From NCBI GenBank assembly GCA_024760905.1, contig CM045737.1, positions 14,811,226 through 14,875,225 of the forward strand: a stretch of 64,000 bases of DNA, read 5' to 3'. Source of the stretch: Plotosus lineatus (taxonomy: Eukaryota > Chordata > Actinopteri > Siluriformes > Plotosidae). Every line of letters begins with the position of its first letter. Position 1 is the first letter of the stretch. The position numbers were made by a program, and so were the translations under genes. The notes beneath the pieces are model-generated. The model ran no database searches, was not told where the DNA came from, and was given only the letters and a program-made list of their open reading frames with translations. Of the stretch, positions 1-11,090 are shown piece after piece.

Positions 1-130
1 AGCAATAAACTGAAGAATCATTGCTAATGTGGGGCATCTCTGCGAAGACAGCAGTTCAGTCGTGATGGGATTTTTCTGTAAGTGATGCATTACTGGTTCT
101 GAGAGATGGGTAAAGGGAAAGTCCTTTGGG

Positions 131-419
131 ATTTTTACACCCGAGCCTAGTGGCTCATCAGGCCGGTGCTTATCTCCGGTTTCCATAACATGAAGTGACT
201 AGGGGTTTGACTCCTCCTGGATGGGACGCTAGTCTATCGCAGGTTACCTTCCCAGTATATTTTACTGGTAACCATTTATACTGCTGGGTGAACAGAGGCA
301 CACTTGTGGTTGAGACCTTGCCTAGGGGTCTTAGCACAGTGGGGGTCTAACTGGGATTTGAGCACACAACCTCCCGATCATGAGCGCAGCACCCTAACCA
401 CTACACCACCGGCCCCACC
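131..419 (-). mobile_element. tRNA-derived SINE, family C
   Basis: Read on the minus strand it begins with a tRNA-like head (gtagtggttagggtgctgcg, then a B-box-like ggttgtg segment) and ends near CCGGTTT...CACCCG. It matches copies at 16447, 21072 and 58456. The 3' end lacks the last bases (AACAGACTTAC) seen in the complete copies. Confidence 0.75.
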
Positions 420-590
420 TTCTGAGGGATGACCAACAAGATATTTCCAGATCGAAGCAGGAACATGAGCGAGAACATGACGATAACATGAAAATAACAC
501 TTTATGGCATTCCAAAGCATTTGTCGCTATGTTCAAAGCTCACCGGTGCACGATCGAATCATTGTTACGAGACACAGAAGTGTACAGTAC

Positions 591-782
591 AGGTTAGCAC
601 ATCTGCCTCACATCAGGATCTGGGGTTGAGTGAGGGCGTTAATGTGTGAAGTCACCCGCTCCAAAGACATGCACATTAGGTTAATTAGCTGTTCCAAGTT
701 GCCCTTAGGAATGAGTGTGAATGTTGTCCCTGTGATGGACTGGAGAGCTGCTTTGACCTTCGCCCAGAGTTGGCTTTGATAG
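591..782 (+). mobile_element. SINE family B, degraded
   Basis: It has recognisable blocks of the family (tagcacatctgcctcac head, aaagacatgcacattagg, ctgttccaagttgccc and the tgatggactggagagctg tail) but is heavily diverged. Confidence 0.55.
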
Positions 783-996
783 GCCTCACTGTCACTGTCA
801 AATTTTCAAATTCACATCAAGATGTTTTGCGACTCAACACGCAAGCAAATATTTTGTTGCTTAAATACATATATCATGAGAAACTCACAAGAAGGTCACG
901 TGACAATTTTTGCTATTGGCTTGCGAATATCCAATCGTACAAAATCTGTGTTTTGTTCTCTTTATGTTCATGAAACTCTTTGAGCATTATTAGCAT

Positions 997-1276
997 GGTG
1001 GTACCTCACCTTACAAAATTAATCCGTTCCAGAGCTTTTTTCGGAACTTGGATTTTTAATAAATCGAACTGCATTTTACACGTCAAACGTGTGATTCGTT
1101 CCAAGGCTCCCAATACTGCCCCCTAAACACTTTAAAAATTATAAAAGTAAACTTTATAAGGCCTCCTTCTGCTTCAATATCGTACCGATGGTAGACGGTT
1201 TTGGCCATATTTCTTTGCGATATTACTCAACCGCATGGCACGAGCCCGTTTCTTTTCACTCACACTGGGAATCACA

Positions 1277-1353
<77 letters not shown>

Positions 1354-1813
1354 ACGTGTGTTGACCATGTCTTCTTAGCAGAGTTATAATCCTACAAATG
1401 TTTATGCAAGGTTAAAAGCCTGAGCCAAAAGATAACGTTGCAATGAGCACACTCAAAAAACTCATGAAACACCGGTATCTCTGTCCTTTACACAGGTACT
1501 CCATAATAGCCAATGGGAGGGAGCTACGTCATCCCTCCTAGCCAGTGGGAGGCCAGCAGGGCGGGATGTTGAGAGATAGCCAATGGAAGGGAGCTGCGTC
1601 ATCCCTCCTAGCCAATGGGAGGCCAGCGGTGCGGGATGTTGGAAGATAGTCAATGGGAGAGCAGCTCGTGCTTTGATTTTGTGTTTGAATGGCGCGTTTG
1701 GCACATTTTGTACGGAGAACTTGTTTCATATACAGAGACAAAAAATTTTGGAAAATGTTTTTCGTGACCTGGATTTTTCGTTTGCTGGGACTATCATAAG
1801 GTGAGTTACCACT
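997..1813. mobile_element. pogo/Tigger-like MITE, type 1 ends
   Basis: It runs from a GTGGTACCTCACCTTAC terminus to the inverse (GGTGAGTTACCACT). The internal sequence is shared with copies at 3845, 8220, 10062 and 34720. A (GT)n tract at 1281-1350 replaced the HTH-coding part. The ends are decayed. Confidence 0.8.
1281..1350. repeat. (GT)n microsatellite
   Basis: About 70 bases of nearly uninterrupted GT, with one TATG interruption, inside the MITE. Confidence 0.95.
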
Positions 1814-1829
1814 AAATGATGACAAAATA

Positions 1830-1915
1830 GGGGCAGTGGTGGCCTAGTGGTATAGGTGCTGGATCACTGATCCTAGGGTTGGGGGTTCAAGCGGTTACAG
1901 AAAATGAACTGAATG
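1830..1915 (+). mobile_element. SINE family A, 86-bp internally deleted copy
   Basis: It has only the tRNA-like head (gggcagtggtggcctagtgg through gggggttcaag) joined directly to the extreme 3' tail (cggttacagaaaatgaactg). It is flanked by exact 14-bp duplications ATGATGACAAAATA at 1816-1829 and 1916-1929. Confidence 0.85.
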
Positions 1916-1929
1916 ATGATGACAAAATA

Positions 1930-2756
1930 CACGGAATGTAGCAGATTACAGGAAGTCTTCAACTTTTCTCAAACATTCCATGTGGAAGTCTAAACTTGTT
2001 GCTTTTCCAATAACATTGCAACCTTCTCACAATGTGTGTGGAGTATTGGAGAGGACGTTTAAGGTTTCATCAGTACTTTGTTGAACAATTACAGTCATTT
2101 AGGAAGAATGTTTTAGATTTCAGCTAATGATTAAATGTGATTAATACAAGTGCTAATACACATGGATAATTTTCATAATAACCAAGCTTAGCTTTAGATT
2201 TGCTTGGAGGAGGAAATAATCACACTGAGACTAAAAGTGAGAAAAGAAAGGTTCATTAAATGAATTAGAAATTACATATCAGTTAGACTTTCTGAAGGAA
2301 TGATAGGCACCATGTCAGTAGAGGAATAAGGTTCAAACTCCACAGTGAAGCTGGCGAATAATCCATGGTGTAATCAGGCCAATTAATAGGTCAATCGATA
2401 ATGAGAGGCTGTAGTGAAGGCTCTGGAGATGAGTAGTCAGGGAAAGCCAAAGGAATATAAAGGGAGCCCCAGAGGAGAAGATGAAGCAGAGAGGTAGCCA
2501 TCAGAAGCAAGAGCATCATCCATCCAGACTGTTTGCGGCTTACAGGCTGGAATTGGGCAGAAACTAGAAATCTCAGGAAATCAAGGAGGTCAGCAGATAG
2601 TACAGATGGGTACGTGGATGGTGATGATGTATGACACTTCTCCTCCTAAAAATGGTACAGCAGGCTGGGTGAGCTAATAAGAAAATAAGAAAATGAATGT
2701 ACATTTCCTGTGACTGTATAATCAACTATTATATTGAGGACGAGCAAAACAGTATA
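1930..2756. other. unassigned non-coding sequence
   Basis: AT-rich single-copy-looking DNA. I see no convincing exon, repeat family or RNA gene. Confidence 0.5.
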
Positions 2757-3075
2757 CAGAGATCCCTCACTTTCTGCGGTTAATTGGAACAGATACCACC
2801 CCCCCACCCCCGCAACCATCAAATTTGGCGAAGTAGGATCACCCTCTCAACCCCCCTGACTGACATATATGTTCATGTATATGTGTATATAATATCAATA
2901 AATACATACTCAATGCTATAAATCCTTATAATAACAATTAAAATTTTTTAAATGCATAAGCTGTAAATAAAATATAAATACATACACATACAGCGCAGAT
3001 GCGCGTGCCTGCACTCAGATGTACACCTCACAAAAATGTAAATAGTTTTGATGGGATTTTTTTAATCCAATGAAT

Positions 3076-3114
<39 letters not shown>

Positions 3115-3166
3115 ACGATGCACTGAAGCCGCATGAATTGAAGCACGTGGTAGCAAGGGATCCCTG
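2757..3166 (-). mobile_element. MITE family E
   Basis: It starts CAGAGATCCCTCAC and ends GGATCCCTG, with TA on each side. The body matches family E in reverse, including the poly(A) at 3080-3112, the acacatac stretch and the hallmark C-run near one end. Confidence 0.8.
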
Positions 3167-3844
3167 TATTATGAAACATGAGGAAGGCTTGAATCCCAGG
3201 ATATGCACCAAACTAGGAAGAAGGGTCACCATGACATGAGCAGAAAACAACTAGTAAGACACAGTTGTGGACCATCAGAACACTGTGGCCAAGTTTGAGG
3301 CAATCACTATTAGTTTCATGCGAATGACATGCAAAAAGCACGTAGCGATTTAACCATAGAAAGACTTACTGGTACTTATAAAGAAGGAAAAATAGAAGAA
3401 TAAAACATATCCTAAAATAGAGAAGAGAGCAAGATACTTACACATAGTTGTAAACTGCAAGAAGCAGCATGTGAGGTTAAGGTGAACAGCAAGGAGTTTG
3501 CAGAGCCAAAACAATGATCTGTGTACGCAGCATGAGAAGTTTCAGCCAAATTAGGTTGATGAGGAAATTGGCGCTTATAAATGAAGCACCAATTTTATTA
3601 AACCTACCTAAGTAGGTTTAAAAATATACCCGGGAAAAAATACATAGGGAAATGATGTCACCAGGAAGTGGGTGACATCAAATTAGAGGCAGTACAAGGG
3701 GCAACCAAGAACATAATGGATAATAGGAAAAGTAAAAAAAAAAAAAAAAAAAGTCAGGTAGGAGGGAAATAGCAAAGGGGCAAGCATGATGGGAAATTGA
3801 TTTAGAAAAAGGAAGCGGACTCAGCAGAATTAAGAGTATAAATA
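3167..3844. other. unassigned non-coding sequence
   Basis: No exon or repeat is recognised. It holds an (A)18 run near 3735 and a small palindrome CCTACCTAAGTAGG near 3603. Confidence 0.5.
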
Positions 3845-4611
3845 CAGTGGTACCTCACCTTACGAAATTAATCTGTTGCAGAGCTTTTTTCTTAACCTGG
3901 ATTTTTCGTAAATTGAACCGCATTTTACATCTAAAATGCGTGATTCGTTCCAAGGCAGCCAATACTACCCCCTAAACCCTTTAAAAATTATAAAAGTATA
4001 CCTTTTAAGACCTCCTTCTGCTTCAATATCATACCGATGGTAGACGGGTTTGGCCATATTCCTTTGTGATATCACTCGAGCCCGTTTTTTCTTCTCACCC
4101 GCACCGGAAATCACACGCGCGTGTGTCTGTGTGTGTGCGCGTGTGCGTGTGTGTGCGTGCACGTGTGTGCGCGCATGTGTTGACCATGTCTTCTTAGCAG
4201 AGTTATAATCTTAGAAATATTTATGGAAGGTTAAAAGCCTGAGTCAAGAAATAAAGCATAAAACAACAGTAACTCTGTCCTTTACACGAAAAGCATTATG
4301 GCAGATGCAGCTTAATAATAGCCAATGGGAGGTAGCTGTGTCATCCCTGCTAGCCAATGGGAGGCCAACGGGGCGGAATGTTTGAACGTCATTGATGGGA
4401 GAGCATCTGGTACATTTTTTTGAATGTTTGAATGGCGCATTTTGATGTCTGAATGGTGCGTTTTAATGTTTGAATAGCGCATTTGAATTTTTAAGATGGC
4501 GCTTTCGTAACGTGAACTTGTTTCGTATCCAGAGACAAAAATTTTAGGAAAATGCGTTTCGTAATGTGAATTTTTCATTTGGTGAGACTTTTGTAAAGTG
4601 AGGTACCACTG
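3845..4611. mobile_element. pogo/Tigger-like MITE, type 1 ends
   Basis: Inverted ends CAGTGGTACCTCACCTTACG and GTGAGGTACCACTG, flanked by TA. The body includes the remnant aaggcctccttctgcttc region, which is the C-terminal part of the HTH reading frame in reverse. Confidence 0.9.
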
Positions 4612-5838
4612 TACAAGGTTTTTCTTTTGTGTGTGTGTGGGGGGGTTCAGACTGTAGGCTGCTTGACTGGTTGCAGTTAGCTGACTTCTTTTTCGAACAT
4701 ACCTGATTAATGGTGTGAAAGAAATAAAGGATATCTGCTTCTTCTCACCTGTTGTAATTCATTCATTCATTTTCTGAACTGCTTAATCTTAATTAGGGTC
4801 ACTACTACACTCAAGACCAACGCACAACCTCCTTATAGTTGGTGGTAATTTGAATTCTCAATTGGGATGTGACTACCCTCAACAAAAATTCTTCTTCCAC
4901 CAAACCACAAATCGTAATGGAAAACATCTTTCACAGTAGCTGATTGAAAATGAACTCCACTGCTTGAATACCCACTTTCCTACAAGACCTGGAAAGAAGT
5001 GGACCAATTCCCACTGTAATGGGTCCAAAGCACAGTCAGACTACCTAATTATGAACAAGAAATGCTTTAACAGGTGCCACGACTGTGAAGCCTATAATAC
5101 TTTCATCACGGGGATAACACTTTCATTGTCAAACCATAGAGTTGTGACATCAAAGCTCCAGTTAAGCCTAAGAGCAAACATGATTAAAGCTACATCAAGA
5201 CCACCTTACAACTAGGCTCCCTTGACAACGGACACACAAATTCAAAATGAGTTTACAATCGAGCTTTGAAATCACTTCAATGCAGTACAGAATTCAGAAA
5301 AGGAGCCGATTCCAAGCACAACCTACCTTTACTTCATACAAGCTCACCAGAAGGCAGCTGAAAAATTGGTGAACTCTGTTAGGGTCACCAATCTGTGCAA
5401 TGCAAATTCTACTAGACAAAACATAAGTAGCAAACAAAAAGATTTGAAAAAACTCAATGAAGTATATCAGTTGGAGCAAAAGAATTACATCTAAACCTGA
5501 ATTTATAACATACAAAAAGCAGCAGAAAATAAACAGCTAGCCCTAGCCAGAGTCTACTTGGAAACCGATAATCCGTATTATGGACAAAAATCTTGACAGA
5601 AACCAAGATCCCTTCTCAGTAGAAGAACTTAAAGCAGTGTTAAAAAAACAAGCATTGAAAAGCTGGTGGTCTAGATAATTTTCCTCCTGAGGTTTGGAAA
5701 ACTGGAAAATTCAACAACATATTTCTTCAATCGTGTAACTCAGTACACCATGAAAGAGAGATATGGGTTTGGACAAAAGGTTGCATACTGCCCTTCCCCA
5801 AAAAAAAGGAGATCTTGTTCCTGCGCCAAACTATAGAG

Positions 5839-6277
5839 CAGGGGTCCCCAACTACTAGGGCCATGGACCGATACCGGTCCTTGGCTCAATTGGTACCAGG
5901 CCGCAGAAGAAATAATTAATTATTTCCGTTTTGAGTCTGAACTATCTTTATTTTTGAAAAATCTTTTATTTTGAAAAATGACAGGATTCTCTCGGTGACA
6001 TGTCAGTCATTTAAGAGCGAAAATGGAACCCACAAGGGGACAGCGTGTGAGCAGAGGCGTGTTGGTGGACATGTTTCAAACATTAGTGGGGATTTTGGGT
6101 GAGACTGAGCCTTCATTCTCCAAGCTGGTGCACCATCAGCTGTGGGTTTTTTTTTTGTTTGTTTGTTTGTTTTTAGAAAAGTTCAAGCTCGACTTTCCAA
6201 TGAACTTTATTTCAGCTGTTGAAAAATAACACTCATGGAGTGATTATTATTATTATTATTATTATTAATACTACTAC

Positions 6278-6308
<31 letters not shown>

Positions 6309-6421
6309 CATAATAATAATAAATACATTTTATTTACAATATAAACAATCTATGACCCCTACCCCGGTAAAATTGTCAAGCGTTGACCGGTCCGCGATGA
6401 TAAAAAGGCTGGGAATTACTG
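5839..6421. mobile_element. non-autonomous hAT element
   Basis: Ends CAGGGGTCCCCAACTAC and GCTGGGAATTACTG are flanked by exact 8-bp duplications CTATAGAG (5831-5838 and 6422-6429), the size expected for hAT. Terminal sequences resemble the widespread vertebrate group with a GACCGGTACCGGTCC-like segment. It holds (ATT)n/(AAT)n near 6246-6320 and has no transposase. It is inserted in the LINE. Confidence 0.92.
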
Positions 6422-6692
6422 CTATAGAGGAATCTCCTTAAGATCAAAGATCTACAACATTGTGCTTCTCAGTCGTAAACAGCCTGAAATTGAAAGTGTG
6501 CTCAGGAAAAATCAAAATGGTTTTAGGAAGAACTGTTCCACAGATGGCAAATACTCATCATCAGGAGAAGACTGGAAGGCTCAAAGCGAAATATCTAAAT
6601 GTAGTTCTTCTATTTGTCGATTTCTCTAAGACCTTTGACTCCGTTCACAGAAAAAAGATGGCAAGCATCCTTGTGAGACAGTTCGGGCTTTA

Positions 6693-7094
6693 ATGATGTT
6701 TTGTAAAAACAAACAAGCTAAAGTGCAGCCTGAAGATGGAGATGCTGACTTCTTTGAAGTTTGTACAGGAGTGCTAAAAGGAGATACCCCGGCTCCTTTC
6801 CTGTTATGTCTGGACTACGTATTACACACTTCAGTTGATCTTCATTGTGACCTCGGTCTCACTTTAGAGAAACCCAAAAGTAGACGGTATCCAGCCACTT
6901 ATCTGACCGATGCTGACTATGCAGATGACATAACACTTTGTGCAGATAACACCACTGATGCTCAACGTTTAGCTCATGTCCTTGAGAATGCTGCTGCAGA
7001 CAGGACTTTTGTGAACAACAAGAAAACAGACATGACTTTCAATAAAGTAGGAGACGTTAGGACGCTCAAACAGAAGCCCCTAAAAACTACCTGA
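6693..7094 (+). pseudogene. reverse transcriptase fragment (YADD box)
   Basis: This is the longest open stretch of the LINE, 133 codons. It carries the polymerase box Y-A-D-D in ADYADDITLC, the catalytic aspartate pair of reverse transcriptases, preceded by LKGDTPAPFLLCLDYVL, which resembles the region before the box. It is separated by a frame change from the upstream FVDFSKTFDSVH part (6460-6693). Not functional. Confidence 0.75.
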
Positions 7095-7445
7095 ACGGCT
7101 GGAGAGATGTTTTTTAGAGCAGTTGTTGAATACATAGATCCGTATATGGCCTTTTAATGTGGACACTCACAAAAGGACCAGAAAGTCTGCTGGACGACAA
7201 TATGATGACTAAGATTTGCCAGCCATTCCTCTTAGAAGCAAAGATGAATTAGTTTGCAGTATTCTACTGTGGACACCAAATCATGGCCACATAATAGCTG
7301 GTCGTCCACACAAGACCTACTAGTATATCCAACAGCTTGTTGATGATGTTGGATGCCAAACTGCAAACCTGACGTTATAAGAATACCGAAAAATATGGAG
7401 AAAGATTTTCAGATTGGCCTGGGCCACCTTAGCCTGACCAAATAA

Positions 7446-7700
7446 TAATGCCAGTGAGCTCGAGTGTAGGTATTTTGAATGCATATCTTAAACAGTACTT
7501 CACACTAGATGCCAAAGCTCCACTGTGTTACACATCACACCTCTGGTTCCTCATTGCTGGCTCACTATGTAAAAATATACAGCAACACGACTCATGCTGA
7601 CTTTCATTGGTTCAGTTTTCACAAAGAAAGCTGGCGTAACAAGGGGTCTTCTTAAAGGCAGTAAAAGGAGCTCTGCTTAAGAGGTGCTAATGTTTTAATC
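7446..7700. other. unassigned non-coding sequence
   Basis: Nothing recognisable beyond possible LINE tail remnants. Confidence 0.4.
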
Positions 7701-7990
7701 CTCATTCATTTACTAACCCGCTTAATCCTATTGCTGGTCGTGGGGATGGTGGCGCCCATCTCAACCGACTCTGGGTGAAGGCGGTGTATATCCTGAATAG
7801 CTCACCAGGCCATCATATGGCCAACACTTACACAACCATTCACAGGTGCAATTGCACATAGAGGTGGTCTGGAACAGCCAGTTTGCCAAGTGTGCATGAG
7901 TTTAGACGGTCAGGGGAAACTGGAGTACCTGGAGGGAACCCGTACAATCACGGGAAGGACATGCAAGCTCCACACAGAAACCCCAGAGCT
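7701..7990 (-). mobile_element. SINE family B
   Basis: It reads on the minus strand from a head remnant near 7990 through the (C)ATGTCCTTCCCGTG and AATTGCACCTGTG blocks to the GATTAAGCGG tail and cattcatt run near 7705. Confidence 0.75.
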
Positions 7991-8115
7991 GATAATGTTT
8001 TAAATGTTTTTTGTTTTTTTGATGTTGATGTACATGGTGATGAAAGATGAAGAATCTCTCTCTGACATTCTGCTGATCCATTTCAGCCATTTTGTACATT
8101 CTGTCCAGATGTAAA

Positions 8116-8134
8116 GCAGAGAGCGAGCGAGAGA

Positions 8135-8190
<56 letters not shown>
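8116..8190. repeat. (GA)n microsatellite
   Basis: Seventy-five bases of GA with GAGC and GACA interruptions. Confidence 0.95.
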
Positions 8191-8192
<2 letters not shown>

Positions 8193-8219
8193 CACACAAT
8201 CAAACACACACAGGAAATA

Positions 8220-9130
8220 CAGTGGTACCTCACCTTACAAAATTAGTCCGTTCCAGTGCTTTTTTCGTAACCTGCATTTTTCGTAAGTTGAACCGCATTT
8301 TACATGTAAAACACGTGATTCGTTACAAGGCGCCCAATACTACCTCATAAACCCTTTAAAAATTATAAAAAGTACACAATTTTGTATGAAATATGTATGA
8401 AATATGTGTTAAAAGTAAAAGAAAATGATTTGCCTTTTTTTAAATCTCTCGAACCACCCATGTGACGCTTTAAAGTTCGGGGTTTGCTGGTCCGAAGAAC
8501 CCCCACCCCCACCCTCCTTCACAAGGTCCTTAAATATGGCGGTTGCTTTTTCTGAAATAATCGCCTCCGTTACTGTATCTCCGCTTTTAAGGCCTCCTTC
8601 TGCTTCAATATCGTCCCGATTGTAGATGAGTTTCGGCCATACTCCTTTGCGATTTCACTCAACCGCATCCCACTTTCATATTTTTTAATCATCTCTTGTT
8701 TTACTTTTATTGATAACGGAGCCCGCTTCTTCTTTTCAGTCTCACCGGGAATCACTTTCTTGGGGCTCATGATTAATAACAAAAAATAACGTTGCACTGA
8801 ACACACTCAAAAAACTCACAAACTAAAGGTACAACTGTCTTTCACGCATGTGTCGAACAATGGATCGAAGGCACACAAAAAGCATTATGGGTACAGCACT
8901 GTATTATGGAGATTCAGCTCCCTCCTAGCCAATGGGAAGCCAGCGGGAGACAACCAATGGGAAAGCAACTTGCACATTGTTTGAATGTTTGAATGGCGCA
9001 TTTGAATTTTTGAGATGGTGCTTTCGTAACGTGAACTTGTTTCTTATTCAGAGACAAAAATTTTAGGAAAATGCGTTTCGTAACCTGAATTTTTCGTTTG
9101 GTGAGACTTTCGTAAAGTGAGGTACCACTG
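8220..9130. mobile_element. pogo/Tigger-like element, most complete copy
   Basis: 911 bp with inverted termini CAGTGGTACCTCACCTTAC and GTGAGGTACCACTG, TA on both sides. It retains an intact N-terminal transposase reading frame on the minus strand (8570-8770), so it is an internally deleted derivative of a Tc1/mariner-superfamily pogo/Tigger element. Its right TA is directly shared with the family E MITE at 9133. Confidence 0.9.
8570..8770 (-). pseudogene. pogo/Tigger transposase N-terminus (CENP-B-type HTH remnant)
   Basis: 66 codons from ATG at 8770: MSPKKVIPGETEKKKRAPLS, then a helix-turn-helix (KVKQEMIKKYESGMRLSEIA, KEYGRNSSTIGTILK). This is the layout of the first DNA-binding helix-turn-helix of pogo, Tigger, jerky and CENP-B proteins. 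The DDE catalytic domain is missing, and the frame stops at 8570. It is the only copy in the window where this frame is unbroken; copies at 1174-1368, 3965-4162 and 15747-15992 are disrupted. Confidence 0.75.
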
Positions 9131-9132
9131 TA

Positions 9133-9614
9133 CAGGGATCCCTCACTACTTCGCCCTTCAATTCATGCGCCTTCAGTGCATGGCATTTTTTTTTTTAAAC
9201 TTACCAAATTAGAAAATAAGGAAATTAAGGAAGAGTAGGTGGAAAAGTTAAGGAAAATGCCACAAAAACAAGGCCAATTATGCAAAAAAAAAAAAAAAAC
9301 CTAAACCAACACAAAACAAAAAACAATCCAAAATCTCTCATTAAAACTACCCACTGTACATTGTTGTGAGGTGCACATCTGAGTCTATATGCGTGTGTGT
9401 GTGTATATTTTATTTACATCTTATGCATTATTGTTAATGTTTAATCGTTATTATAAGCAGTTATAGCACTAAATATGTATTTATTGATATTATAAAAGAC
9501 ATACATGTACGTATACGTTAGTCGGGGGGGGGGGGCCCTGATCCCACTTCGCGGATTTCAGTGGTCACGTGGCGATCTCGGTCCCAATTAACCGTTGAAA
9601 GTGAGGGATCCATG
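9133..9614 (+). mobile_element. MITE family E, complete copy
   Basis: 482 bp with inverted ends CAGGGATCCCTCACTACTTC and GTGAGGGATCCATG flanked by TA. It contains a poly(A) near 9283, a TG-rich stretch and a G-run (9524-9534). There is no coding capacity. The TA target and 5' CAG suggest a Tc1/mariner-superfamily (pogo/Tigger) origin. Confidence 0.9.
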
Positions 9615-10061
9615 TAATTGCAAGAGAAGATTCATTTGACTTTTAAGCTTATATATTGCACATAATGTCACTCATAGGCAAAAAAAACTCACAGGAAGTA
9701 ATGTCTTTCACTCATGTAAAAATCATTCGCAGATTCCAGTTCAGTCTGGTACCTGAAACAGATTGTGGATTATTCTCAAACCTCAGAAGCAGAAGAGACC
9801 TGCCACCGAGAATAAACCTTACAATTATTTTATAAGGCTAAATATATTCATTCATTAGTTATGCTGCCCATCTGCGGCACTTTCTCAATCACTGTATATA
9901 CAGAGACTGTCTTCATCTTGTCCTGACCTATAATGTGATAATTATCTTAGTAGTTTATGTTCTACATCATAATTAAGTAATTACACACTGATTGTTGAAG
10001 TCTCATTAAAAAAATTAGGAAATGAATTTTTGAGGACTCAAACTGCTTCAGTTTAAATATA
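9615..10061. other. unassigned non-coding sequence
   Basis: AT-rich; no exon or repeat recognised. Confidence 0.5.
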
Positions 10062-10703
10062 CAGTGGTACCTCACCTTACGAAATTAATCCGTTCCAGAG
10101 CCTTTTTATTCACCTGGATTTTTCGTAAATTGAACTGCATTTTACATGAAAAACGTGTGATTCGTTCCAAGGCCCCCAATACTACCCCCTGAACCCTTTA
10201 AAAATGATAAAAGTATACCTTTTAAGGCCTCATTCTGCTTCAATATCGTACCAATGGTAAACAGGTTTGGCCATATTTCTTTGCGATATTACAAGCCCGC
10301 TTCCTCTTTTCACTCGTACCGGAAATGACCGTGCGCGTGTGTGTGTGTATTTGTGTGTGCGCGCGCACGTGTGTTGATCATGTCTTCTTAGCAGAGTTAT
10401 AATCTTACAAATGTTTATGGAAGGTTAAAAGCCTGAGTCAAAAAACAGTAAATCTGTCCTTTACACGAAAAGCATTATGGGAGATGCAGCTCCATAATAG
10501 CCAATGCGAGGCCAGCGGGACGGGATGTTGGAAAATAGTAAATGGGAAAGCAGCATGTGCATTGTTTGAATGTTTGAATGGCACGTTTGGCTCATTTCAT
10601 AAGGAGAACTTGTTTCGTATACAGAGACAAAAAATTTTGGAAAGTGTTTTTCGTAACCTGGATTTTTTATTTGCTGGAACTACCGTAAGGTGACATACCT
10701 CTG
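10062..10703. mobile_element. pogo/Tigger-like MITE, type 1 ends
   Basis: It starts CAGTGGTACCTCACCTTACG and ends GTGACATACCTCTG, TA-flanked. The HTH part is replaced by a TG/GC-rich stretch near 10331-10372. Confidence 0.88.
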
Positions 10704-10774
10704 TATTCCACTTATTGACTAGACTGTATAGTCTGTACGGTTGTGTTCCATTTAATTCCTTAAAAATGAACAAT

Positions 10775-11090
10775 GGGGTGGCACTGTGGTATAGTGATAG
10801 ACTTACAGTAAGAAGGTCCTGGGTTCGAGTCCCGGGCTCAAGTGTTTTTGTGTGGAGTTCGCATGTTCTCATGCTTGCATGGGTTTTTTCCATGTACTCC
10901 AGTTTCTGTCCACGGTCCAGAAACATGTACATTGGGCACTCCAAATTGACCCTCGGTGTGAGTGTGAGTGTTAATGGCTGCGTGTGTTGTCCCTGCGAGG
11001 TCTATCAGGAAGTACCCAACTTCTACTTAGTGCCGGCCCAATAGGCCCCAGCCTACCCACAATTCAACTAATAAGCAGTTCAGTAAATGA
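10775..11090 (+). mobile_element. SINE family B, well preserved
   Basis: The tRNA-like head (gtggcactgtggtatagtg A box, gggttcgagtcccgg B box at about 10822-10836) is followed by the conserved body (agtttctgtccacggtccag, ccaaattgaccctcggtgtg) and a cag/taa tail. Confidence 0.88.

Larger units (their letters stand above)
4880..7445 (+). mobile_element. non-LTR retrotransposon (LINE), decayed, interrupted by hAT
   Basis: Fragments of an endonuclease C-terminus (DYLIMNKKCFNRC, then SNHRVVTSKLQLSLRAN at 5061-5175) are followed by reverse-transcriptase fragments (LLFVDFSKTFDSVHRKKMAS at 6604-6663 and YADDITLCADN near 6918-6950). The C-terminal part has GRPHKTY- and QLVDDVGCQTANLT-like stretches near 7300-7370. 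Many stops and frameshifts make it dead. The clade is uncertain; left and right limits are approximate. Confidence 0.8.

Noticed and set aside
1174..1389. Open frames of alternating Thr-His or Cys-Val
   Set aside because: They are translations of (TG)n/(CA)n microsatellites; the same applies to the tracts at 12669, 14052, 14242, 20409, 41435, 45017, 56169 and 63351.
10815..10840. tRNA gene-like A and B boxes
   Set aside because: The boxes belong to SINE heads followed by long non-tRNA bodies; no complete cloverleaf is present in any copy.
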